NCBI GenBank assembly: GCA_018241865.1
Contig: JAFECY010000088.1
Location: 1-23,290 of the forward strand
Source: Pseudomonadota bacterium
Lineage (GTDB): Bacteria; Pseudomonadota; Gammaproteobacteria; Burkholderiales; Burkholderiaceae_D
DNA length: 23,290 bases
Direction of reading: 5' to 3'
Every line of letters starts with the position of its first letter. The first letter of the stretch is position 1. This document shows, piece by piece, positions 8,299 through 17,497 of this stretch. The notes under the pieces were generated by a model that was given only the letters and a program-made list of their open reading frames with translations, searched no databases and was not told the DNA's origin. A program made the position numbers and the translations under genes.

Positions 8299-8885
8299 AT
8301 GTCTGAGCAAATATTCGTTGTCATCGACGCCCAAAAGCAGGGGCCGTTTACTACAGTCTCACTTTCTTCGATGGCAGCGTCCGGCGCAGTGAATGCGCAA
8401 ACTTTATGCTGGCAAGAAGGGATGCAAGACTGGCAGCCTTTAGGTGTGATTTTCCCCGGAGTCGCCGAATCAGTGCCTCCGCCATTGCCCACGCAAGCGA
8501 ATTCAACTTCCATAAAACAGGATTTTCAACTTGCAGCGATCGGCGATAGGGTAATCGCTGCCGTGCTTGATCTAGTGGTTTTCTTTGTGCTGGAGGCCGC
8601 GTTTTTCTTTATTCCCTTTGTTGGCGGCATCCTGTCGTTTGCCATATATTCCGTATTCTTCATGTGCAACGAGCAGATGCAAGGCACGCCCGGCATGAGG
8701 ATCATGAATATAAAAATCGTGGATGCGAATGGCAATACGCTTTCATTCGGGGCGGCGCTTTTCGATATCTGATTTCATACGTTTCTTTCCTGTTGCTGCT
8801 TGTGGGTTATCTAATGGCGTTTGCTTCGAGGAACAAACAAACGCTGCACGACAAGGTGGCTGGAACGTTTGTGGTCAGACGATAG
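8299..8885 (+). pseudogene. GYF_2-RDD membrane protein, frame broken near 8760
   Basis: The first frame (8299-8772, 157 residues) has a GYF_2-like domain at the N-terminus (QGPFTTVSLSSM...LCWQEGMQDWQPLG), a Pro-rich linker, and the beginning of an RDD domain with its Arg-Asp signature as GDRVIAAVLDL, two membrane helices and GTPGMRIMNIKIVD. It then stops early at TGA 8770-8772. The missing end of the RDD domain continues in another frame up to 8885: RYLISYVSFLLLLVGYLMAF, then KQTLHDKVAGTFVVRR, a typical RDD C-terminus. One extra T in the run 8759-8762 would rejoin the two as LFRYLISYV. GGGGAG precedes the ATG by 4 nt. This is either a recent deletion or a sequencing error. Confidence 0.75.
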
Positions 8886-8907
8886 TGCGATTGGAGCAGC
8901 ACGCAGT

Positions 8908-10044
8908 CTAGCGCCACCCAAACATCATCTGCTCCGCCAGCACCTTCTTCGCCGGCCTGAGCACATCGAATACGCCTAGCGACAACCCCAATAATCCCTG
9001 CGTCAGCGAGCCTTGCGGCGCGCTGGCGAAAATCCGCGCCATGGTGTCGGTGACGCGGATGGTGAGATTGCGGTCGGTTTGTCTATCCCTTGCAAATTCC
9101 TGCAGCATGGCGGGCGTCGCTTCCTGCGACAGCAAGCGCGCCAGCATGACGGCATCGCGCAAGCCGAGGTTCAAGCCTTGCCCGGCAACCGGATGCAGGG
9201 TTTGCGCGGCATTGCCGATGGCGACGCAGCGCGCCGATGTCTGCGGATGGGCATTCAGGCCGAGCGGGAAGGCGTGGCGCGGCGTGGCGCTGAGGAATTC
9301 TCCCAGGCGCGTGCCGAAGGCTTGTTCCAGCGCCTGCAGGAAGGCCGCGTCGGACAGCGTCAGCAGATGCGAAGTGCTGTCGGGACGGGCGCACCACACC
9401 AGCGCATAGCCGTCGTCCTGCGGCAGCAGCGCCAGCGGACCTTCATCGGTGAAGCGCTCATAGGCGCGCTGCGCGATCGGTGCGCTGGCCGTGACGTGGG
9501 CGACGATGGCGGTCTGGTCATAGTCGCGGCGCAGGGTCTTGGCGGTTTGTTCGCTGAAGACACCGCCTTCGGCTTGCACCAGTATCTGTGTCCTCAGCTT
9601 GCCGTCATCGAGCAACTGCAATGCGACTGCTTCTTCGGTTTCGATCGTGGCGTGGATCTGCGCCGGGCGGATGATGCGCACGCCGGCGCTGTAGGCGGCG
9701 TCCGCCAGTTCGGTGATCAGTGCGCCGTAGCGGGTGACGTAGCCGAGCGCGGGCAACTCGTATTCTTCGCGGTCGATCAGGGTGCGGCCGAAATGGCCGC
9801 GGCGCGAAACGTGAATCTGGTGGATTGGATCGGCCACACGCGGCCAGCCCTTGATCTCTTCCAGGATTTGCCGGCTGCCGTAGGACAGTGCAATCGAGCG
9901 CGGGTCTTGCGCGACTTGGTCGAGGGTCTTGGCGTCGATCAGGGCGATCCGTTGCGGTGTGCATCCGCGCTTGACCAGTAGGGCTGCCAGCGTCAAGCCG
10001 ACCGGGCCGGCGCCGCAAATTGCAATGTCGAAATCGGTGGGCAT
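8908..10044 (-). CDS. ubiH: FAD-dependent ubiquinone biosynthesis hydroxylase, UbiH/COQ6 family
   Basis: A 378-residue flavoprotein monooxygenase. The N-terminal FAD motif is CGAGPVG (10-16). The mid-chain DPRSIALSYGSRQILE and the C-terminal GNAAQTLHPVAGQGLNLGLRD are hallmarks of the UbiH/UbiI/UbiF/COQ6 group, which add hydroxyls to the ubiquinone ring. UbiH (C4 position) is suggested because pepP lies just upstream, as in the E. coli pepP-ubiH pair, but position specificity cannot be read from sequence. The second motif has GNA where many members have GDA. No clear ribosome site precedes the ATG at 10044, and repeat copy 2 begins 16 nt upstream. The gene ends 22 bp from the convergent RDD gene. 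Confidence 0.85.
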   Translation of the reverse strand: MPTDFDIAICGAGPVGLTLAALLVKRGCTPQRIALIDAKTLDQVAQDPRSIALSYGSRQILEEIKGWPRVADPIHQIHVSRRGHFGRTLIDREEYELPALGYVTRYGALITELADAAYSAGVRIIRPAQIHATIETEEAVALQLLDDGKLRTQILVQAEGGVFSEQTAKTLRRDYDQTAIVAHVTASAPIAQRAYERFTDEGPLALLPQDDGYALVWCARPDSTSHLLTLSDAAFLQALEQAFGTRLGEFLSATPRHAFPLGLNAHPQTSARCVAIGNAAQTLHPVAGQGLNLGLRDAVMLARLLSQEATPAMLQEFARDRQTDRNLTIRVTDTMARIFASAPQGSLTQGLLGLSLGVFDVLRPAKKVLAEQMMFGWR

Positions 10045-10060
10045 GGATTGATATCTTTGT

Positions 10061-10230
10061 CAGTAATGTTGACGACAGCAGAATTTTTTGACTCCTTCCC
10101 CTTCAAGGGGAAGGGCGGGATGGGGATGGGTCATTGGTGCTGAACTTACCCCATCCCCTCCCTAGCCCTCCCCTTGAAGGGGAGGGAACCGCAACGATGA
10201 ACTGTTCTTGAATTCTTCGCTGCCGAGTAA
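10061..10230 (+). repeat. Dispersed palindromic repeat, copy 2 (ubiH-pepP gap)
   Basis: Same family and orientation as the 3438-3608 copy. The core at 10092-10188 carries CTTCCCCTTCAAGGGGAAG, GGGATGGGGATGGG, a loop, then CCCCATCCCCTCCC and CTCCCCTTGAAGGGGAG. The left flank CAGTAATGTTGACGACAGCAG and a GAGTAA 35 nt after the right arm match the other copies. It occupies nearly the whole 191-bp gap: 16 nt from the ubiH ATG and 5 nt from the pepP stop. Confidence 0.9.
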
Positions 10231-10235
10231 TCGCA

Positions 10236-11572
<1,337 letters not shown>

Positions 11573-11576
<4 letters not shown>

Positions 11577-12289
11577 GACCTCGCAGGAATCAAGGGGGCG
11601 TTCAATTGGGCTAGCCGTTCCGGCGTGCCGACATCGGTCCAGTCGCCGCGATAGACTTCGCCGCCGACCTGGCCGCGCGCTGCGTATTCGCGCAGGATGG
11701 GTGCGAGCGCGGCCTTGTCGCCGGGCGTGACCGAGTCGAACATCTCGGGACGATAGACGCCGATGCCGGAGAAGGTGAACTTCTCTTCGCCTTCATTGGC
11801 GATGGCGTAATTGTGCAGGGCGAAGTCGCCCTTCAGGTTGTGCGCTGGATTTTTCACCAGGTAGAGCCAGGCGACATCGCGCTTGTCGATCGGGTGCGGA
11901 TTGCCCCAGGGGTCGTTGGCTTCGAGTACGTCCGCTACTTTCGAGAAATCGAAGTGCGGGCAATAAATGTCGCCGGCTACTGTGACGAAAGGCTCGTCGC
12001 CGAGCAGATGTCGTGCCTTGGCAATGCCGCCGGCGGTTTCCAGCGCCGTGCCTTCGGCCGAGTAGGCAATCGTCGCGCCGTACTGGCTGCCGTCACCGAG
12101 CGCTTCCTCGATCATGTGGCCGAGGTGGGCGTGGTTGATGACGATGTCGCTGATGCCGGCGCGTACCATGTTGAGGATGTGCCAGACGATCAAGGGACGG
12201 CCGCGCACTTTCAGCAGCGGCTTGGGGCAGGTGTCGGTCAGCGGGCGCATGCGCTCGCCGCGACCGGCGGCGAAGATCATTGCTTTCAT
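11573..12289 (-). CDS. murU: N-acetylmuramate 1-phosphate uridylyltransferase MurU
   Basis: A 238-residue nucleotidyltransferase (Pseudomonas putida MurU is about 223). It converts MurNAc-1-phosphate and UTP to UDP-MurNAc in a cell-wall recycling shortcut that bypasses de novo synthesis and MurA. Visible are the nucleotide-binding start MKAMIFAAGRGERMRPLT with PKPLL, the GDGSQYG...YSAEGTALETAGGI segment, metal-binding GD in VAGDIY, TFSGIGVY and the end GDWTDVGTPERL. Its pairing with amgK on the same strand supports MurU over a generic sugar-phosphate nucleotidyltransferase. Its stop overlaps the pepP start by 4 nt. Upstream of the ATG there is only TTTTTTTAAAGCT with no good ribosome site, and the inverted repeat arm begins 19 nt away. 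Confidence 0.9.
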
Positions 12290-12308
12290 AGCTTTAAAAA
12301 AATCATGG

Positions 12309-12571
12309 AACCACGGCGGGCACGGCGAACACGGCGAAAAAGCATGCTCAGAATCGGCAATGCAGGTGATGGTTCATTGTTGCGATTCCCTTCCTTTCAA
12401 GGGGAGAGCCAGGGTGGGGATGGGGTAAGCTCGGCACGATGCACGAATACCCCATCCCCATCCCAACCTTCCCCTTGAAGGGGAAGGAGCGCAAGCAATT
12501 CTGCTGTCGCCAAATTACTGATTCCGAAGTAAGACAGATTCTACGCCGTGCCCGCCGTGTACGCCGTGGTT
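12309..12571. repeat. Inverted repeat of CACGGCG-type units, enclosing another repeat
   Basis: The left arm at 12309-12336 (AACCACGGCG, GGCACGGCG, AACACGGCG in series) is matched in inverse by 12544-12571 (CGCCGTGCC, CGCCGTGTA, CGCCGTGGTT). Reading the minus strand, the inner arm is followed by CCATGATTTTTTT at 12296-12308, so the structure could act as a crude terminator before murU. The arms are 207 bp apart because copy 3 of the other repeat family lies between them. Together they fill the 293-bp amgK-murU gap, in which no gene is seen. Confidence 0.8.
12344..12520 (-). repeat. Dispersed palindromic repeat, copy 3 (inverted, amgK-murU gap)
   Basis: Read on the minus strand this matches the copies at 3438 and 10061: CAGTAATTTGGCGACAGCAG, then CTTCCCCTTGAAGGGGAAG, the TGGGATGGGGATGGGG arm, a loop, CCCATCCCCACCCTGG and a second, partly decayed palindrome (CTCCCCTTGAAAGGAAGGG). 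GAGCAT follows 35 nt after it, where the other copies have GAGTAA. It lies in the gap between the CACGGCG arms, and is the most diverged of the three. Confidence 0.87.
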
Positions 12572-12582
12572 AAAACAATGTT

Positions 12583-13608
12583 TTAAAAGGTGAACCCGAC
12601 ACGCGGGCCGCGTTCTTCCAGCACATCGAGCAGGCGGATCAGCGGCGCCAGTTCCTTGTAGCGCGCCGCCGCCTTGCGGGTGTATTCCATCACCAGCGGT
12701 ATGTCCTTCAGGTAGCCATCCTTGCCGTCGCGGTGGTACAGGCGGGCGAAGATGCCGAGCACTTTCAAATGACGCTGCACGCCCATGAATTCAAAGTCGC
12801 GGTAGAAGCTGTCGATGTCCGGGTTGACCGGCAGGCCGGCGCGTTTGGCGCGTTCCCAGTAGCGGATCGCCCAGTCCAGCACCATTTCCTCGTCCCACTG
12901 GATATAGGCATCGCGCAACAGCGATACGAGGTCGTAGGTGATCGGGCCATAGACGGCATCCTGAAAGTCGAGGATGCCTGGATTGCCTTTCGGCAGAACC
13001 ATCAGGTTGCGCGAATGGTAGTCGCGGTGCACATAGACTTGCGGCTGCGCCAGGTTGTTGGCCAGCAGGGCGTCGAACACTTTGTTCAGGTCGGCTTGCT
13101 GTTGTTCGGTCAGCGTCACGCCCAGGTGTTTGGCGATATACCAGTCGGGGAATAGCTGCAGTTCGCGCAGCAGCAAGGCGCGGTCGTATTCGGGCAGCGG
13201 ACCGGGGTTGCTGTGGGTTTGGATCAGCACCAGCGCGTCGATGGCATCCAAGTACATCTGGTGGGCATTGTCGGCGTTCAACTGCTGCAGGTAAGTGGTC
13301 GTGCCGAGGTCGGACAGCAGCAGGAAGCCGTTTTCGACATCCTGCGCGAGAATGCGCGGCACCGAGGCGCCGGTCTGGCCGAACAGTTCGGCGACATGGA
13401 TGAAGGGCCGGACATCTTCCTGCGGCGGCGGGGCGTCCATGACGATATAGGTGGCATTGTCCGCGCCATCGACCCGGAAATAGCGCCGGAAACTGGCGTC
13501 GGCGGAAGCCGGGCGCAGGGTGTCGGGGCGGGTGGCAGGGTTGGGCAGGGTGGTCAGCCAGTGTGTCAACTGGCTGAGACGCGGGTCGGCAGAAGTCGGG
13601 TGCGGCAT
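12583..13608 (-). CDS. amgK: N-acetylmuramate/N-acetylglucosamine kinase AmgK
   Basis: A 341-residue sugar kinase of the aminoglycoside phosphotransferase fold. It phosphorylates the anomeric carbon of MurNAc (and GlcNAc) recovered from peptidoglycan, making the substrate for MurU. Visible are the N-terminal ASFRRYFRV nucleotide-binding strands, the catalytic loop HRDYHSRN (194-201) and the metal-binding DFQ at 214-216 in ILDFQDAVYGP. The family reading is secure; AmgK specifically rests on murU being next on the same strand and on the length. The ATG at 13608 has no clear ribosome site but no better in-frame start exists before the conserved motifs. A 293-bp repeat-filled gap separates it from murU. 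Confidence 0.9.
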   Translation of the reverse strand: MPHPTSADPRLSQLTHWLTTLPNPATRPDTLRPASADASFRRYFRVDGADNATYIVMDAPPPQEDVRPFIHVAELFGQTGASVPRILAQDVENGFLLLSDLGTTTYLQQLNADNAHQMYLDAIDALVLIQTHSNPGPLPEYDRALLLRELQLFPDWYIAKHLGVTLTEQQQADLNKVFDALLANNLAQPQVYVHRDYHSRNLMVLPKGNPGILDFQDAVYGPITYDLVSLLRDAYIQWDEEMVLDWAIRYWERAKRAGLPVNPDIDSFYRDFEFMGVQRHLKVLGIFARLYHRDGKDGYLKDIPLVMEYTRKAAARYKELAPLIRLLDVLEERGPRVGFTF

Positions 13609-13648
13609 GGGAATTTCGGGGGCTTTCAGGGTGTTTTCAGGAATGCGG

Positions 13649-13675
13649 TTGCTGGGAGGATAGTTCCCCTATAAT
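13649..13675 (+). promoter_or_regulatory. Candidate promoter for the lptD-surA-pdxA-rsmA cluster
   Basis: A perfect -10 hexamer TATAAT at 13670-13675 lies 135 nt before the lptD start in the gap between divergent amgK and lptD. The best upstream box is TTGCTG (13649-13654), giving a short 15-nt spacer, so the -35 element is uncertain. Confidence 0.4.
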
Positions 13676-13809
13676 ACGGGATTCGTTTCAAAAAAGCGCC
13701 TGTTGCAGGCTGTTTTGCAGGGAGAGCGGTTGCCGGCGGTGGATGGTCGGTGCCCTTGATAAATTAAAAAAAGCCGACAGCCTCGCGCTCGGCGTGAACG
13801 TGTTTCTTC

Positions 13810-16044
13810 ATGATCCGGTTTCCCGATTTTTCCGACGCGCCGCGTTTGCTGGGCTTGGTGACGACCACGGTGGTGGCGGTCGCCACGCCGGCGTTGGTGC
13901 ATGCCCAAGTCACCATGCAACTCGGGGATGACAAAAACGCGCCGGTCAATATCAGCGCTGAAATCATGACCGGCCGGCCGGATCGCGAAGTCGTGGCCGA
14001 ACGCAATGTCGAAGTGGTGCGCGGTTCTTCCATCATCAATGCCGATTGGGCGAAGTACCGCATGGTGGAAGGCGAGGTCGAGGCGCGCGGCAATATCAAG
14101 ATGAAGCGTTACGGCGACCGCTACACCGGTGACAATCTGCTGTTCCAGATCGACACCGGCGCTGGCTTCATCACCAACCCGACCTACCGTCTGGAAAAGA
14201 ACAACGCCCAAGGCAAGGCCGAGCGCATCGATTTCGAGTCCCGCGACATGGCGGTGGTGCAGGACGGCACCTACAGTACCTGCGAAGGACCCGACCCGGA
14301 TTGGTATCTCAAATCGAGCAAGCTGCGGCTGGACAAGCAGGCCGATGAAGGCAATGCCGGTGCGACGGTGGTGTACTTCAAAGGCGTGCCGATTCTGGGT
14401 ACGCCGCTGATGTCCTTCCCGCTGTCGGATGCGCGCAAGTCCGGTATCCTGCCGCCGACCGTGGGCAGCACCAACAAGGGCGGTCTCGAAGTGATGGTGC
14501 CGTATTACTTCAACCTCGCGCCCGACTACGATTTGACGGTGTACCCGAAATTCATCGCCAAGCGCGGCTTGCAACTGGGGGCGGAAGGGCGCTATCTCGG
14601 TCGTGCGCTCGGCGGCAATTATTATGGCGAGACGCGCGTCGAGTTCATGAATGATCGTGATACCGACAGCAAGCGCTTTGCTTTTAGCTCGCAGCATTTG
14701 CAGACCTTCGATAGCGGACGTTGGACGCTCAACTGGAATCTCAATGGTGCGTCGGACGACAATTACCCGATCGACTTTGCCCGCACCATCACCGCCGGTG
14801 CGCAGCGCCTGCAAACGCGCGATGCCAGCCTCACGTATTCCGGTAATGACTGGAATGCCGTGCTGCGGACATCGGATTACCAAGTATTGCAGGATCCATT
14901 AGCGCCGATCGCGCGACCCTATGGCCGTCTGCCGCAATTGACTTTGAACGCCGGCCGTCAAGACGTCAACGGTTTCGACTGGTCGGTGATGACCGAGGCG
15001 ACCCGTTTCTGGCAGCCGCAGGATGCCAACAATGATCTGCTTTACGGTCGTCCGAATTCGCTGTATCCGCGCACCGGCAACCGGTTGGTGGTGAATCCGA
15101 AATTGTCTTACCCGATTCTGCGGCCCGGTTATTTCATCACGCCGCAGGTGTCGCTGCATGCGACCTCCTATTCGCTCGATAACCAAGCGGCAGGCACGCC
15201 GTCCAGTCTGAGTCGGGTGCTGCCGACCGTGTCGCTGGACAGCGGCATGATCTTCGAGCGCGAAGCCAATTTGTTTGGCAATGCCGTCACGCAGACACTT
15301 GAACCGCGTTTGTTCTATGTCTATACGCCTTACAAGGATCAAAGCCAGTATCCGCTGTTCGATACCGGCGAGGCGGATTTTAATTACGGTCAATTGTTCG
15401 CGGAAAACCGTTTCGTCGGTCAAGACCGCATCAGCGACGCCAACCAGTTCACCGCTGCGCTGGTGTCGCGCATCATCGAACCGTCCGGCATCGAGCGCGC
15501 GCGTTTCGCCATTGGTCAGCGTTATTACTTGAACTCACCACGTGTTTCTCTTTTGCCTGCCGCCAACCAGAGTCGTTCCGACCTGTTGCTTACGGCGTCG
15601 GCCAAACTGCTCAATGGTCTGAGCGCCGAAACCAATATGCAGTACAGCCAGAGCCAGAACCGCATGGTGCGCTCGAACTACGGCGTGCGCTGGCAGCCGG
15701 CGCCGATGAAGGTGCTGAACCTGCAATATCGCAGTGATGTGCCCAACCAGTTGAAACAGATCGATGTATCCGGCCAGTGGCCGATCGCGCGGCGCTGGTA
15801 TGCAGTCGGGCGCGTCAATTACTCGATGCAAGACAAGTCGGTTGGCGAGGCGCTGGCCGGTTTCGAGTACAAAGCCGATTGCTGGGTATTGCGCTTGGTC
15901 GCGCAGCGTACGCCGACTTCTTCGCAGACCGCAACCACCGGTTTCTTCATCCAACTCGAATTGAACGGTTTATCGAAGATCGGCTCTAATCCGCTGGACG
16001 CCTTGCGTAGCAGCATCCCGGGTTATCAGACGGTCAATCCTTGA
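13810..16044 (+). CDS. lptD: LPS-assembly protein LptD
   Basis: A 744-residue outer-membrane barrel (E. coli LptD is 784) that inserts lipopolysaccharide into the outer leaflet with LptE. It has a signal peptide (cleavage likely near ALVHA, residues 28-32), an N-terminal periplasmic jellyroll domain (about 45-150: NISAEIMTGRPDREVVAERNV and onward), the conserved TCEGPDPDWYL (157-167), and a long C-terminal barrel. Only two Cys are present, 158 and 691, whereas E. coli has four. The ATG at 13810 is forced, since a TGA lies in frame 13 nt upstream, yet no ribosome site precedes it. surA follows after 25 bp; SurA is the chaperone for LptD, so the pairing is functional. Confidence 0.96.
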   Translation: MIRFPDFSDAPRLLGLVTTTVVAVATPALVHAQVTMQLGDDKNAPVNISAEIMTGRPDREVVAERNVEVVRGSSIINADWAKYRMVEGEVEARGNIKMKRYGDRYTGDNLLFQIDTGAGFITNPTYRLEKNNAQGKAERIDFESRDMAVVQDGTYSTCEGPDPDWYLKSSKLRLDKQADEGNAGATVVYFKGVPILGTPLMSFPLSDARKSGILPPTVGSTNKGGLEVMVPYYFNLAPDYDLTVYPKFIAKRGLQLGAEGRYLGRALGGNYYGETRVEFMNDRDTDSKRFAFSSQHLQTFDSGRWTLNWNLNGASDDNYPIDFARTITAGAQRLQTRDASLTYSGNDWNAVLRTSDYQVLQDPLAPIARPYGRLPQLTLNAGRQDVNGFDWSVMTEATRFWQPQDANNDLLYGRPNSLYPRTGNRLVVNPKLSYPILRPGYFITPQVSLHATSYSLDNQAAGTPSSLSRVLPTVSLDSGMIFEREANLFGNAVTQTLEPRLFYVYTPYKDQSQYPLFDTGEADFNYGQLFAENRFVGQDRISDANQFTAALVSRIIEPSGIERARFAIGQRYYLNSPRVSLLPAANQSRSDLLLTASAKLLNGLSAETNMQYSQSQNRMVRSNYGVRWQPAPMKVLNLQYRSDVPNQLKQIDVSGQWPIARRWYAVGRVNYSMQDKSVGEALAGFEYKADCWVLRLVAQRTPTSSQTATTGFFIQLELNGLSKIGSNPLDALRSSIPGYQTVNP

Positions 16045-16069
16045 TTCGACCATCGTATCCATTTCATTT

Positions 16070-17497
16070 ATGAAAGCGTTTTCCATCATGCACAGCCAAC
16101 CGATCAGCCGCATCGTTTTTGCCGGCATCTTGTCTTGCGCCGCGCTGTCGCCAGTGCAACATGCTTGGGCGCAGTTCAAACCTGCCGCGCCGGCAGCAGC
16201 CGGTGCGCCTGCGGCCATCACAGCGTCGGCCGCCAACAGAGTGCAGGATGTCGATTCCATCATCGCCGTGGTCAATACCGATGTCATCACCCGCGGCGAA
16301 CTGGAAGATCGCACCCGCACGGTCGAGCAGCAGTTGAAGGCGCAAGGCAACACCTCGCTGCCGCCGCGCGGCCAATTGATGCGCCAAGTGTTGGAACGCA
16401 TGATTGTCGAGCAGGCGGCACTACAACAAGCGAAGGAAATGGGTATTCAGGCCGACGATGCCATGCTCGACCGCGCGCTGGCGCGCATCGCCGAGCAGAA
16501 TAAGATGTCTTTGCAAGAATTCCGCCGTCAGCTCGAAGGCCAAGGCATGTCTTACGTGAAGTACCGCGAACAAATTCGCCGCGAAATCATCATGCAGCGT
16601 TTGCGCGAGCGCGAGGTGGATAACAAGATTCAGGTATCCGAATCCGAGATCGAGAATTATCTAGCCGCGCAGGGTGCCGCCGGCGCAGCGCACGGGCAGG
16701 ATGAATGGAACGTTGCGCACATCTTGGTGCGCATCCCGGAAAACGCCTCCGCCGAACAGATCGAGCAGCGTCGCAAGCGTGCCGAGCAATTACTGGCGCA
16801 GTTGAAGTCGGGCGCCGATTTTGCCAAGCTGGCTGCCGCTTCTTCCGATGCCGACGATGCGTTGAAAGGCGGCGAACTTGGCTGGCGTTCGCCCGACCGT
16901 TTGCCACAATTGTTCACCGATGCGCTGGATAAGGCGAATCAAGGCGACATCGCGCCACTGGTGAAAAGCGCCAACGGTTTCCACATCCTCAAACTAGTCG
17001 GCAAACGCGCGGCGAGTGTGATGAAAGGTGGCGCTGCCGCGCCGGCAGCGGTGCAGCAAACCCATGCGCGCCACATTCTGATTCGAGTCAACCAGATTGT
17101 TTCGGCCGCCGACGCCCAGCGCAAGCTACTCGACTTGAAACAACGCATCGAAAACAAGGCGGCGACTTTCGAGGAACTGGCCAAGTCCTATTCCAATGAC
17201 AGTACGGCAGCCAAGGGCGGCGATCTTGGTTGGATCTATCCGGGCGACACCGTGCCCGAATTCGAGCGGGCGATGAATGCCTTGAAGATTGGTGAAATCA
17301 GCGAACCCATCGAATCGCCTTTCGGCTACCACTTGATTCAGGTGCTGGAACGCAAGACCGAAGACGTCTCGCAGGAACGGCAGCGTCAAGCGGCGCGTAT
17401 GGCAATCCGCGAGCGCAAACTGGACGAAGCAACGCAAGATTGGATGCGGCAGTTGCGCGACCGCGCCTACGTCGAATACCGCTTCGAAGAACGCTGA
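16070..17497 (+). CDS. surA: Periplasmic chaperone and peptidyl-prolyl isomerase SurA
   Basis: A 475-residue periplasmic protein (E. coli SurA is 428) that escorts outer-membrane proteins, LptD among them, to the Bam complex. A signal peptide runs to about residue 34 (QHAWA before QFKP), followed by an Ala/Pro-rich stretch that accounts for some of the extra length. The SurA N-domain starts at [18 protein letters not shown] (about 61-78). Two parvulin domains follow, each beginning with an H-I-L motif (VAHILVRIP near 214 and ARHILIRVN near 335) and containing GGxLGW (GGELGW, GGDLGW), and a C-terminal helix. Start is 16070 or the ATG at 16088; neither has a clear ribosome site. Its stop overlaps the pdxA start. 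Confidence 0.96.
   Translation: MKAFSIMHSQPISRIVFAGILSCAALSPVQHAWAQFKPAAPAAAGAPAAITASAANRVQDVDSIIAVVNTDVITRGELEDRTRTVEQQLKAQGNTSLPPRGQLMRQVLERMIVEQAALQQAKEMGIQADDAMLDRALARIAEQNKMSLQEFRRQLEGQGMSYVKYREQIRREIIMQRLREREVDNKIQVSESEIENYLAAQGAAGAAHGQDEWNVAHILVRIPENASAEQIEQRRKRAEQLLAQLKSGADFAKLAAASSDADDALKGGELGWRSPDRLPQLFTDALDKANQGDIAPLVKSANGFHILKLVGKRAASVMKGGAAAPAAVQQTHARHILIRVNQIVSAADAQRKLLDLKQRIENKAATFEELAKSYSNDSTAAKGGDLGWIYPGDTVPEFERAMNALKIGEISEPIESPFGYHLIQVLERKTEDVSQERQRQAARMAIRERKLDEATQDWMRQLRDRAYVEYRFEER

Noticed and set aside
8756..8765. Programmed -1 ribosomal frameshift site in the RDD gene
   Set aside because: The site is G CTT TTC, which does not fit the X XXY YYZ pattern, and no stable structure was evident just downstream; a lost base is simpler.
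9013..9981. Open frame of 322 codons on the plus strand
   Set aside because: Antisense to ubiH, which carries clear FAD motifs in the other strand.
12295..12316. Six-codon leader peptide (MIFLKL) ending on the murU start codon
   Set aside because: It has no ribosome site and lies in an A/T-rich run where such a frame arises easily by chance.
13630..13672. Sigma-E type promoter in the amgK-lptD gap
   Set aside because: GGAACTA occurs on the minus strand, but the nearest -10-like TCCTGA is too far (about 18-19 nt) and it points towards amgK, not lptD.
13669..14883. Open frame of 404 codons on the minus strand
   Set aside because: Antisense to the 5' half of lptD and its promoter region; composition is that of a shadow frame.
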